Shown: one piece after another, positions 21,483 to 30,425 of the stretch
How positions within the stretch are numbered: position 1 is the stretch's first letter
Layout of the letters: every line of letters starts with the position of its first letter
Assembly: GCA_012862575.1 (NCBI GenBank)
Contig: BLSF01000001.1
Coordinates: forward strand, 434,001-498,000
DNA from: Parietichytrium sp. I65-24A
Lineage: Eukaryota; Sar; Bigyra; Thraustochytrida; Thraustochytriidae
Length of the DNA: 64,000 nt
Reading direction: 5' to 3'
Notes under the pieces: generated by a model
Databases searched by the model: none
What the model was told of the DNA's origin: nothing
The model's input: only the letters and a program-made list of their open reading frames with translations
Translations under genes and position numbers: made by a program

Positions 21483-22247
21483 ATGGCAGTCGTTTCCGTG
21501 AGCCGCGAGGCCAAGCTCGCAAGACGCTTGAAAGAGATCGGTACAAGGGATGCCCCTATGATGGATCACATTGAGAACCAGGTGGGTTTCAAGAATATCT
21601 ACCAAGATGAAAGGCCTGAGAGCGAGAAAGACATGAGGGCCGACTTTGGGACCAGAAAAGCGACCAACAGCGAAAAGAAGAAGGCAGCGAATGCGAGCAA
21701 AGCTGACAAGCCACGAAGGAAGCTTCGCAAGCGCATGAGGTCGCGCGGCCACGGGTCCCTCAGTGAGAACGACACTGCGATTGTGGAGGCCGTCGACACC
21801 AACCGCTTCGATCTCTCAGATGACAGTATTAATCTCGACTTTGGACTCCCAAACAGCTTGCCGGACAGATTTATGAAGAGGCGAGCTCTTAAGGTCTGGG
21901 TTCCTGCTGGTGAGCAGCCGCAGGTGGCATTCGACCTTTCACCCGGACACTATATGCTGCGTATCAAGCACAAATCCAACTCCCTCATGGCCCTCGGGTC
22001 AAAACGTTGCGTCGGTGTCAACGCCAGAGTCAAGGATAAGATGGAGAACTTCAGTCTGAGAAGCATCTCCCAAGTTTTGAGCACATCGACACGGGACTTT
22101 AATTTTGAGTTCAACGTCACTAGCTCTAAGCGCACAGAGCTTGTGATCCACCTGGTCTCGAGAACTCGGTTGCGAGGAGTTCGGCTTGATTTTTTGCTCG
22201 AAAAGGTCAGTGACCGCGCAGAGCTTACGAAAGCAAACTCCTGGTAG
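21483..22247 (+). CDS. Unrecognised basic protein, 254 residues
   Basis: A single exon with no family recognised. The N-terminal third is charged, with a strongly basic stretch near residues 60-85 (ADKPRRKLRKRMRSRG) that could be a nuclear or RNA-binding signal. It is followed by an acidic linker containing a DLSDDS patch. The C-terminal ~120 residues alternate hydrophobic and polar residues (ALKVWVPAGEQPQVAFDLSP, then HYMLRIKHKSN and ELVIHLVSRTRLRGVRLDFL), which suggests a beta-sandwich fold. There is no signal peptide or membrane segment. Length and even codon use support a real gene. It converges on the SRPBCC gene. Confidence 0.65.
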   Translation: MAVVSVSREAKLARRLKEIGTRDAPMMDHIENQVGFKNIYQDERPESEKDMRADFGTRKATNSEKKKAANASKADKPRRKLRKRMRSRGHGSLSENDTAIVEAVDTNRFDLSDDSINLDFGLPNSLPDRFMKRRALKVWVPAGEQPQVAFDLSPGHYMLRIKHKSNSLMALGSKRCVGVNARVKDKMENFSLRSISQVLSTSTRDFNFEFNVTSSKRTELVIHLVSRTRLRGVRLDFLLEKVSDRAELTKANSW

Positions 22248-22729
22248 AGGCTTTTTCTCATATGCAGACATGGGTGTTGTTTGCGAGCCTCTTTGATGTG
22301 CCGTTTTTTGTTTACTACGTTTTTACAGTCTACTTTTGACAGTCGCATATCCGGTTATGGCGGATAATCCAGAAACCCCCCTCCCCAAATTTCCCGTTCA
22401 ATAATCCGCCCGCATTCAGTGTGCGAAATTTTCTGTTCTCCAGTACATTCTGGCGCTATTTGCAACGTGCAAATTTATATTTTGTTGAATTCATTTTGTA
22501 AGTATATGTATCCGCACAACCATTTTACTTCTCTTTTACAAAATTATGATTGAAATTTGTCAAGTCAAGTCTCTCTTTGTCTTTGTCTCTTTCTAGCCTG
22601 TCGTCCGAGTTCTCTAGTATCTGAAAGATCTGAAAGCGCGAAATCGACAATTCCTACTGTGAATGACTTGACAGAACGTCGATGGTTCGAGAGCTAGCTA
22701 GTAGATGATCCAGTGGGACCTTGTTGCGC
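22248..22729. other. Convergent spacer, AT-rich 3' flanks
   Basis: It probably contains the 3' untranslated regions of the two facing genes. Nothing else was seen. Confidence 0.6.
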
Positions 22730-23164
22730 TCAGTTGTTGTTGGAAAAAGACGACTTGAGCTCCTCGCACCACTCCTTGTTGGCTTTCGCAAGTGCAGCGT
22801 CTGACATGAGGAATTTTAGAAAGCCAGACATCACCTCCTCTGTTATTACGCGTGTTCCACCACCTTGGGCTGCCTCAAAGCGCCACCGATGATGTGCAAA
22901 GAGCATGTGGAGTGCGGACCCTTTCCACGCAAACACCTTCCCAGGTTCCGCTTCAGTGACCGTAGAATGAATGCTCACCCCGGCGCTCCAAGAGAATTTG
23001 TCACCTACTTTCAACGCACCTTCAGGAGCGCTCGTCTTTACTTTGGGGTCCGACTTCCTCCACGAGCTCCAGCTCTGTACCTGCGCAAGCCTTTGGTAAA
23101 CCTCGTCAGGAGTGCCGTCGACGATGACTTCTACCACCACTGGATTTTTCATAATCTCCCCCAT
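22730..23164 (-). CDS. SRPBCC (polyketide-cyclase-like / START-like) small ligand-binding protein
   Basis: A single exon of 144 residues. The protein opens with a beta strand (VVVEVIVDGTPDEVYQRLAQ), then a helix and WSSWRKSDPKV. This is the usual start of the polyketide cyclase/dehydrase branch of the SRPBCC superfamily, where the motif reads W..W.P. Mid-protein KVGDKFSW and TVTEAEPGKVFAWKG match the G-x-h and paired-strand region. HRWRFEAAQGGGTRVITEEV matches the strand before the long C-terminal helix. These proteins hold hydrophobic ligands in a helix-grip cavity. The ligand is unknown and no catalytic residues can be assigned. The length is typical of single-domain members. Confidence 0.75.
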   Translation of the reverse strand: MGEIMKNPVVVEVIVDGTPDEVYQRLAQVQSWSSWRKSDPKVKTSAPEGALKVGDKFSWSAGVSIHSTVTEAEPGKVFAWKGSALHMLFAHHRWRFEAAQGGGTRVITEEVMSGFLKFLMSDAALAKANKEWCEELKSSFSNNN

Positions 23165-24324
23165 CGCCGCGAACTTTGCTGCTTACCCTTCAACTCTGTG
23201 ACAATTTCGGATCTGCTTGGCCTCAATTTCGGATTTGCTTGGCCTCCTCTGGCTCGCTCGGATTCAACCCGATGCTCTTAGTCAGCATCTCGTGCACACT
23301 CCACTCTCTTCTAAGCTAGTAGCTAGCGGCAGTTTCCGCTCCCTCAACTAGCACCACATGCAGTTGCACGGCGAGTTCACCTTGTATTGACGGTGAGCCG
23401 CGGCAGGCGTGAGACACTGTGCATGCACCCCAAGTTGACGCTTTTCTTCCCTCCCTCCTTCCTTTCTTTCTTCCATGCTTCTTCTCTCCTTCACGGAGTG
23501 CAAAAATGTGCAAAAGCTGTAAAGCTCGACTCCGGGATCTCCGGGATTCCGAAGCGATAAGGCTTCCTGAGGTATGGATAAGAGGGGTTGTATGCTCATC
23601 CGATGAGCTAATTATAGCTAATTGACGCATTCTCGGGTTGTACATGTACAGACACTCCAGGATTTAGATGTAAGTTTACTGTGCTGGATGATGCTGGATG
23701 GCATGCAGTGGGACACAAGTTGCGAAGTCTCGAGGGGCACCTACTGATAGCCCCTCCCTACTCAGCGCATTGAGGACCTAAACATCAGTTCAAAATGTTC
23801 AGAATGCAAATGTAGCCTTCAAGTTTGGGCAACGTAAAGCTGGATTCTGTGTTTCTATACTACACCAACTACACCACAGGCAGGCATCATGCGGCAGGCA
23901 CCATCCGGCAGGCACCATCAGGCACCTCATCCTGACAGTTCTTCTCAAATTCTGTCACCACTGTCACCAGTGTCACAACCACCGTCAGAATAACTAGTAG
24001 TCAATCCACGTAATCTCTATCCGTATCTGTCCAAAGTCAAAAGCTGGCGTAAGATATGCCGATGATGACGTAACCTATAATAGTCCTGTTTCGTCAACGT
24101 CTTTCGTTGAACATGTGACTTGTTGCAAGTCATCAAGTCATGGAAGTCATGCAACATAGAGAATCAAGATAAGTTATAACACGTTCTGACCGTGACTGTG
24201 AGGGAGAGAGAGAGTTGTTGGAGATTGCTTGCGTTGATTGGAACGCGCGAGCTGCTGGAATGAGCCGCGGTGCTCTGTGAGTCCCATGGTGTGAGTTGAG
24301 CGCAAAGACATTAGCTGGAAAAAA
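23165..24324. other. Divergent spacer (SRPBCC / PPC-domain gene)
   Basis: This 1.16-kb spacer contains a pyrimidine-rich stretch (23440-23500) and a 14-bp tandem repeat at 23879. No gene was supported. It is a probable bidirectional promoter region. Confidence 0.6.
23879..23932. repeat. 14-bp tandem repeat, three units plus partial
   Basis: GGCAGGCATCATGC, GGCAGGCACCATCC and GGCAGGCACCATCA are followed by a shortened GGCACCTCATCC unit. Confidence 0.85.
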
Positions 24325-25089
24325 ATGCGCTCCACGTTCCCGCTCGGGTACAACGAGAGCAGCGAAGACGTGAAATTCGGAGAAAAGCTGCGCCACGGAC
24401 GAGGGCCATGGGCCAAGCTGGCAACGGCGGCGTGCAGCTTGCTGGCGCTATCCGCATTCGCAATAGGGCTGTGGGCTTTTCGCACGGAGAAGAGGGTGTC
24501 CTATTCTGCCGCTGCCGGCCCATCGAAAAGCGCGAGGGAGAAGACCTGGATCGAGGAGGACTCGTTGCGCAATGATGCATTTGGCCTCACATGCAATTAC
24601 CTGGAACTTGACGTCCGGCAAGAGAACGGCATCTACGTGAGGGACCTGCCTCCAGCAGGGACGTCTGCCCAGCTCTTGGAAAATGGCGTACCTATTGAAG
24701 GCGAGGTGGACGAGGAAGGGTATCAATACTTTCAGATATGCCTGAATCCGAACGTGAATCTCGCTCTTGACTTTGACATCAGGCTCGAACATTTGGGAGG
24801 CAACCCGGATCTGTATATATCGTTCGTGAACCGCTGGCCGACGGTTGCGACATCGGACATCATCTCTAAACGGAGCAGAGAAGATCGTGTGGAGTTTTCT
24901 TCCGAATATGACATTGTCAAAGAGGCTTTACAATCGAGCTCTTCCAAACTTGGCGGGAAGCCAGGCTTTGACAGAGTCTATGTTGCGGTATATGGCGGTG
25001 CGAGTGGAAGAAACAAATATCGTCTCACCGCGACCGTGGCACAAGATCTGAAGAGCAGCTCGGGTTCCAAGGCATTACGCGGCGGGTAA
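24325..25089 (+). CDS. Single-pass membrane protein with a PPC-like beta domain
   Basis: A single exon of 254 residues. A basic N-terminus is followed by one hydrophobic segment at ~32-50 (LATAACSLLALSAFAIGLWA). This predicts a type II membrane protein with a short cytosolic tail and an external or lumenal domain. Residues ~130-240 resemble the bacterial pre-peptidase C-terminal (PPC) beta-sandwich: an opening strand (YQYFQICLNPNVNLALDFDI), the GGNPDLYISF core corresponding to the usual GDADLYV, and a closing strand (RVYVAVYGGASGRNKYRLTA). PPC domains normally accompany secreted proteases, and none is attached here. The function is unknown. The stop lies 15 bp from the stop of the convergent longin gene. 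Confidence 0.65.
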   Translation: MRSTFPLGYNESSEDVKFGEKLRHGRGPWAKLATAACSLLALSAFAIGLWAFRTEKRVSYSAAAGPSKSAREKTWIEEDSLRNDAFGLTCNYLELDVRQENGIYVRDLPPAGTSAQLLENGVPIEGEVDEEGYQYFQICLNPNVNLALDFDIRLEHLGGNPDLYISFVNRWPTVATSDIISKRSREDRVEFSSEYDIVKEALQSSSSKLGGKPGFDRVYVAVYGGASGRNKYRLTATVAQDLKSSSGSKALRGG

Positions 25090-25104
25090 CTAAACCCGCA
25101 AACT

Positions 25105-25752
25105 CTACCGTTTTGACTTCACCAGCGAAAGGAGGTGAATAATGTCGAGTTGCTCAATATATCCTTGATTGATCATTTCATCGATGCACAACGCAATCTT
25201 TGCCGAATTTGCACGCAGAATATCTGGACTCATTCGTTCTTCTGTGATTTGCTCGCTCACGTTTATCAACGTGCTGAGAACAGGTCCCACTGGAAAGTTG
25301 ATCCGCAACACCAAAGAGTGCTCACATGTAAGGACCTTGAGTACGACAAGCCCAAGCCGCTTATTTTCGAAACTTACTCTCAAGTTCAGCAAATGCCCCG
25401 ACGCCCCCAACCGCAAAGATTATTTCCCCCACACCGCGGACGAGAATTTTGACCGGGCCCTCGAAAGCGTCGTCGCTATAAACAATTTCGGAGAAAGAAT
25501 AGACTGTCAGTACCAGCTGCGTCCCTCTATTTTAAAAAAGAAAAAAGTCTTTTGTGTATCATGACAATCTCCAGTATACAGAACTCACGTGGTCCGCGCA
25601 ATCTGCACCTCAGACTTTGCCGCCTCCCATACACTTCGCGAATGCTCCAGCAAAGCCAACCCCGCCGCCGGCCCGCCTCTCCACGACCTGCTAAGCATCA
25701 GTGAGCCTTGCTTTGCGTCCAGCACTCCGCACCACACCACTTTAGTTTCCAT
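25105..25752 (-). CDS. Longin-type small coat/adaptor subunit (zeta-COP or sigma-adaptin-like)
   Basis: Three exons, 25589-25752, 25378-25526 and 25105-25289, with introns of 62 nt (GTGAGT) and 88 nt (GTAAGT), encode 165 residues in frame. An in-frame ATG at 25797 would give 180, but METKVVWCGVLDAKQGSLML begins like a longin domain. The order fits this family: an N-terminal strand pair, then LVLTVYSFSEIVYSD, KILVRGVGEIIFAVGG, and a C-terminal helix pair (GPVLSTLINVSEQI, then SAKIALCIDEMINQGYIEQL). The IDEMINQGYIE end is typical of zeta-COP and sigma subunits (VDEIVDGGVILE in zeta-COP). Such subunits form the core of vesicle coats: COPI, AP or TSET. Which complex it serves is not settled. Confidence 0.6.
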
Positions 25753-26824
25753 CCTCCTTCGGACAGCCACTCTGATCACACACTTTGCTGCTCGCAACGC
25801 GTCAAACTAGCCCACGCCTCTCCAAAACGCTACTGAATTCACCGAGAGCAGCCCCGCGAGCGAGAGAGTTCTCAACTCTTGGTGGTCCCGACCTCCCTAG
25901 GCTCTGTGTTGAAAGGTAAGTTCGTCACTGACAACGTTCAGTCGATCAGGGCTAAACCGACAGGACTGGCGAAACGTTTCAAGTACTGGACTGCCGTCGC
26001 GGCCGGGGACATGGAGAAGAAATCCCCTTAAACGCACGAAATGGGACAAGCGCAAACTTGCAAACTAGCAACTTGCTCAGTTGCGCCTGAAACTCGGCAC
26101 AGCGCGTTTGTGTCTCTTCGCTCCTGCCTGTAGTTTGTGTGCGGGGAACTCAGCATGAAAACGTATGACATAGCCGAGTTGCTTTCTCGTTGCAAAAGCA
26201 CGAGTTGAATCATGATAAACATGAGCTGCAGAATCTGTAGATGACAAATTTTGGCAGCAGTCGCTGGGGAGCTGATGGTAATTGACAGCACGCACAGCCG
26301 ACTCGGAGGTGTTAATTTTGGAGCATGACAATGTTGACGGACACAACTGTGAAAACGTGAAGTTGAAAAAACATTCGAAAGGACTGGCCGATTACAGCTT
26401 CTTGCAGCATCAAATGATGAATTATCCCTTCGCGCTCATTGAAACATAGTTCGACTGAACGTCTGGGTTTTGAGCAAGTCGTGAAGAACGTGGGCCAATA
26501 GTTGGAAGAGCGATCCCTCCTTCAAATACTTTGCGAAACGAGTTCCAACCTCCGTGCCGTGCGCAGTAGAGCACGTAACAGAAGCTCGCTGGGCGTCTTC
26601 AGAAAGATCGCACAACTCAAAACCGGCCAGGACCGGACCGGAAAGTGTGAAATTTATTCATCGTAGTTATCGTAGTTCTGATACCAAGGGGTCTGTCTCC
26701 CAGCAATTCCCCCATAAAGCTGAGCTCCGCGCGATCTGCGCTTCAGAGGCCAGCGTGTCGAGCTCCTTTGAAATGGCAAATGCGCCGTCCCGATTTGTCC
26801 CGATCCTCGAACAGCAAAACAAAA

Positions 26825-26842
26825 GTAGTCACAGTCAGTACC
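26825..26842. repeat. 18-bp near-palindrome, copy 2 (GTAGTCACAGTCAGTACC)
   Basis: It differs from the copy at 18116 by one base. Confidence 0.45.
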
Positions 26843-27408
26843 CGAAAATCTCACTCTCGCCCATGATTTTCCATGATCTGATGATCATCATCAATGCCCC
26901 ACCGTGTACATGCTATCACCTGCAATTCGCAGGTCAATCTCCTCCTATCCCCACTCTATCCCCACCATACAAGCCAGTCACACTTCTACCAATTCAACTA
27001 CGCCAGCCAGCCAGCTTTATCTGGTACATAGGAAACCCGGTAGCAGTCCTCACTGCGCTACAAGCTCGCAGGTCGTCAGTCCTAGCCGATCGAGTATATC
27101 ACCCATAGCGTGCTTCGTCCATCCAAGGAAGGCTATGCATAGATTGCATATATGATCCTGAATGCTTAGCATGCTTGGCAATAGAAAATAATAGAAACAC
27201 AGAATAAGTATACTTGTACCTGTCTTACAGGCACAGGATGGTAAGGACAGGATAAGGAAGCGTAAGAGCAGACTCATGGGAAACAAACTAAACAAACAAA
27301 CAGTGGAAACAGCGCGAGAGGAACGCACGACAGAGACACAGACAGAGACACAGACCAGACCGTGGTGGACTGCACGTAGTGCGTAGCTGGTGGCCGCGCA
27401 GGCAGGAC

Positions 27409-27470
27409 ATATATATATATATATATTGATAGATATATCGATCGATCGATCGATCGATAGATAGATAGAG
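27409..27470. repeat. Compound (AT)n-(TCGA)n-(GATA)n microsatellite upstream of bL17
   Basis: About nine AT units are followed by GATA, five to six TCGA units and three further GATA units. The tract ends 48 bp before the bL17 ATG, so it sits in the core promoter or leader. Confidence 0.9.
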
Positions 27471-27518
27471 TGGGCGTTTTCGTTGTTGTAGGGAGATCAT
27501 CTATTTGCGGGTGGGAAG

Positions 27519-28013
27519 ATGAAGCACGGGGTCAAGCTGCGCAAGCTGAACCGCGACAGCGCGCACAGATGGGCGATGTTGCGGACGATGGTGGACCAGC
27601 TCGTGCAGCACGAGAGGATCGTCACCACGGAGGCACGCGCGAAGGAGCTGAGGAGGTTTGCAGACTGGGTGGTAAACTGGGCGAAGCAGGGCGACGATAA
27701 GGCGATTTACCAAATGAAGCGCATTTTGAGAACGGAGGCATCTGCAGAAAAGTTGCTCAGCGTGCTGGCGAAGCGCTATGAAAACCGCCCAGGAGGCTTC
27801 ACCCGGGTCATGAAGATTGGTTGGAGACGCGGAGACAGTGCCAATATGGCAATGATTGAGTTTGTGGATCGCGAGGAAGAGGTGCGCCCAGCGAAAGCAG
27901 TGACGGCCAGTACTGTCGAGAGGGCGACTGCCTCACGGTGCACCCGCTTCGAGGACTTTTTGCCTTCCAGGGATTGGCGTGCAAAATCTCCTTTTCAAGT
28001 GCCACAGGCATGA
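27519..28013 (+). CDS. Large-subunit ribosomal protein bL17, organellar (mitochondrial)
   Basis: A single exon of 164 residues. The first ~125 residues match bacterial L17: MKHGVKLRKLNRDSAHRWAM, LVQHERIVTTEARAKELRRF, a shortened central helix, RPGGFTRVMKIGWRRGDSAN and MAMIEFVDRE. bL17 binds near the exit of the peptide tunnel. A ~40-residue C-terminal tail is specific to this protein. The organelle is inferred: a nuclear gene next to mitoribosomal mS35 suggests mitochondria. A cleavable presequence is not obvious; mitochondrial L17 proteins often lack one. Confidence 0.9.
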   Translation: MKHGVKLRKLNRDSAHRWAMLRTMVDQLVQHERIVTTEARAKELRRFADWVVNWAKQGDDKAIYQMKRILRTEASAEKLLSVLAKRYENRPGGFTRVMKIGWRRGDSANMAMIEFVDREEEVRPAKAVTASTVERATASRCTRFEDFLPSRDWRAKSPFQVPQA

Positions 28014-28549
28014 ATTCACCCTGCTCCGTTTCGAATACTCCTCTGAATAAACCATGTATTGCTTGTCTTCCCAGATTTTAGTTTGCCCGAGCGCATTCTA
28101 TTCTTCACGCATCGACGCCGAGATGTATGTTCCGGGAATATTTTTTTTACGCCTAACCGAGAAAAACAAACTAAGAACTTGATAGTCCAATCCCTTTTTT
28201 TTTTGGTTTTTTAATCAATAATTATATTTAAAATGGACGACACGCAGAGAAAGCTGTCACCCACCTGTTGCTTTTTCACATGCTCCGGTCCGTCGCCCAT
28301 GCTTCACGGAATTCTGCAAATTAGAAACACTGGGCCAAAGAAAAAGTTGCTATTTTTTCTATCTCTGCTCTGTTCAATTGGTAGCTCAAATTTGATGCGA
28401 CCCTCCTGCGCCGTGCGGTATGGCAAACGCTCCCTCTGGAACGAAGACCACGATAGAGGTACGGGTAAGATGAGGGGAAGTGAAAAAGGCATATTTTTGT
28501 CAAAGGGAAAATACATTCGTTCATAAGTGAGTATCTCTTGTGGTCCTCA
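28014..28549. other. Convergent spacer between bL17 and mS35
   Basis: AT-rich 3' flanks with T runs near 28142 and 28194. A 97-codon frame at 28233-28526 has no recognisable feature and is not called. Confidence 0.6.
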
Positions 28550-29218
28550 TCACGCTTTTCTTGTCTCCTGGAGGAGAGTCAACAAATTTGTCTTGAGCTG
28601 TTCAAAGTTTTCCTCGACAGTGTCGTGCTGGTCACAGACTATTCTGGTTGTGTTAGTTTTCGGGTTGTAGCGCGGCCCGACAATCTGCTTGTAGAAATCT
28701 AACTGGGAGTCACTAAGTCCAAGCTGCGCAACGTCAAAGGAGGCAGAGATCTTCTTCAGGGGTTGAGCTCGGAGCTTGTCTCTCTCTTCGCCGGCATAAG
28801 GCGGGTACACGGCAAAGTCCCAGTCAATTCTAACATCTTTGAGGGCGGCAGGAAGGCTCTCAAAATCAGGCATTTTGGACTTAAAGTGCTCCTCCCAGTC
28901 AATATGTGCATCAGGCTCTTCGATGCTAAACTCCACCGGCACGTAGTTCTTGATCCTCTGCGCATTCTCCGACGCCAGCTTGCGCTCCTCCTGCCTCATG
29001 AACTCGAGCACCTCATCTTCGGAGATGTTAAGCACCATAGGATCGTCGCGTTCAGGGTCATACACCTCGCTCAGATCCACTCCACCGGGCCCTTTCCTCT
29101 TGTACCTCTTCAAGTTGTACTTGGCCATAAACCGCCTCTGCTCCACCGCCTGCAAACTCTGCCGAGCCACTCCGCGCCTGCTCGCGGCTAGCCCTGCCCG
29201 CGCAAACAGCGACGACAT
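28550..29218 (-). CDS. MRPS35: Mitochondrial small-subunit ribosomal protein mS35
   Basis: A single exon of 222 residues. The N-terminus is rich in Arg, Ala and Ser and lacks acidic residues (SSLFARAGLAASRRGVARQS), as expected for a mitochondrial targeting peptide. The C-terminal third carries the mS35/MRP-S28 signature: LGLSDSQLDFYKQIVGPRYN, then TTRIVCDQHDTVEENFEQLK and a final amphipathic helix (TNLLTLLQETRKA). mS35 is a mitochondria-specific protein of the small-subunit head. The middle is charged with low conservation. The gene converges on bL17, giving two mitoribosome genes side by side. Confidence 0.8.
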   Translation of the reverse strand: MSSLFARAGLAASRRGVARQSLQAVEQRRFMAKYNLKRYKRKGPGGVDLSEVYDPERDDPMVLNISEDEVLEFMRQEERKLASENAQRIKNYVPVEFSIEEPDAHIDWEEHFKSKMPDFESLPAALKDVRIDWDFAVYPPYAGEERDKLRAQPLKKISASFDVAQLGLSDSQLDFYKQIVGPRYNPKTNTTRIVCDQHDTVEENFEQLKTNLLTLLQETRKA

Positions 29219-30425
29219 TCTCCCGCCTCACCTCTGCCAAAAACGCACTCTGTGGTTGTGCGAGACCGAGTAACGGACAACGGGCAACGGACAACAAAAT
29301 GGATAACGGATAGAGGATAACGGCGAGGACACTTTTCCTTCCTTCTCCTCTTCCCTTTCCCTTTCTTTCTTTCTTTCGTCTCGTTCGTCTGTGTCGTCCT
29401 AGCTAGTGGTCCTCGACACTACGCCATCATATAGCGTATTCATTAAGAACAATCGGGGTCCTTGCTAGCAGACTGCTAATAGCCATTCAGTAGAACGAGA
29501 GGTAACCTCGGTCAGGCGTAGGGAAGACGTAACACTTGCGATAGAAGTGCTTCGCTAGTTGGAGAGTGTAGACGACGTAGCCACCCAAGCTTCTCCAAAC
29601 CCTGACCCGGGGAACGCTTTTCTTCATCCAAAAGTGTTCTGGGGAGAGGAGTGAGAGGAGAGGAGAGCATGCAAAATGAGAGCAAAAATGGGAGCAAATG
29701 AGAGCAATAGAGAGCATGTAGAAGTGGGAAAAGAAGAGGAAGCTGGCGATGACGAACTGATGTTTGTTTGGTGAATGACGAGGATAGATGAGTGTCTTCC
29801 AACTCACAAAAACAAATCCTAGGGTGTGTCCGTCGTGATGAAGGAGACGAGAAATGTAAAAAAAAAAAAGATAATTGTGCGTTTTCGTCCTCTCGCTATT
29901 CGCACGGATTAACCTTTCCTAACGCCTAACCTTTGCCGCAAGCCGTGCGATTTGCAGCCGTATTATATCGTCGCACGCCTCCCCACGCCAAGTTGTGAAT
30001 GCCGACGGCTCTTTCTTCTTTTCCCCCATCACATCTTCTCGCCATCCACGCTTTTATTAACCCCGTGGACTCTGTAGTCATGAAAAACCTTACATAGGAG
30101 GATGAGAAGACACTTTCCTCGAGAAAGCAACTCTTTCCAGTGATCGCTCGGAACGAGAAATCAGCAAGGACCGATCCGCTCTCTCGGCACTAGCTTCGGG
30201 CGTGCTTATGCTTAGTTCCTCATGGCTAAATATTTCAGAATCTGGGGGAGTGGGGGGGACACGATGCCAAGACCGACAACTCGCTTCACGCTTGAACGAA
30301 CCGCTCGACCGTTTCCATCATACAACCGTTCCCCCAATAATAAAATGGTAGTATGTATCAAGCGCATACAAGCAAAAAGTGGCGGATCAATCTTCAAGCA
30401 AAGCCAGCGGCGGTCTTGTAGACAC
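29219..30425. other. Spacer upstream of mS35 and downstream of the G3BP-like gene
   Basis: A CTTT-rich tract (29337-29380) lies in the mS35 5' flank. Frames of 96-106 codons on the minus strand have no recognisable features. No RNA gene was seen. Confidence 0.55.

Larger units (their letters stand above)
25753..27518. other. 1.77-kb divergent spacer (longin / bL17)
   Basis: An open frame of 184 codons at 26554-27108 has no domain and unconvincing composition. The region holds one copy of the 18-bp near-palindrome (26825) and, at its right edge, an AT/TCGA/GATA microsatellite. Confidence 0.55.

Noticed and set aside
26554-27108. 184-codon + strand frame in the longin/bL17 spacer
   Set aside because: No recognisable domain, irregular composition and no supporting splice sites.
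28233-28526. 97-codon frame between bL17 and mS35
   Set aside because: It lies in a convergent 3' spacer and has no recognisable feature.
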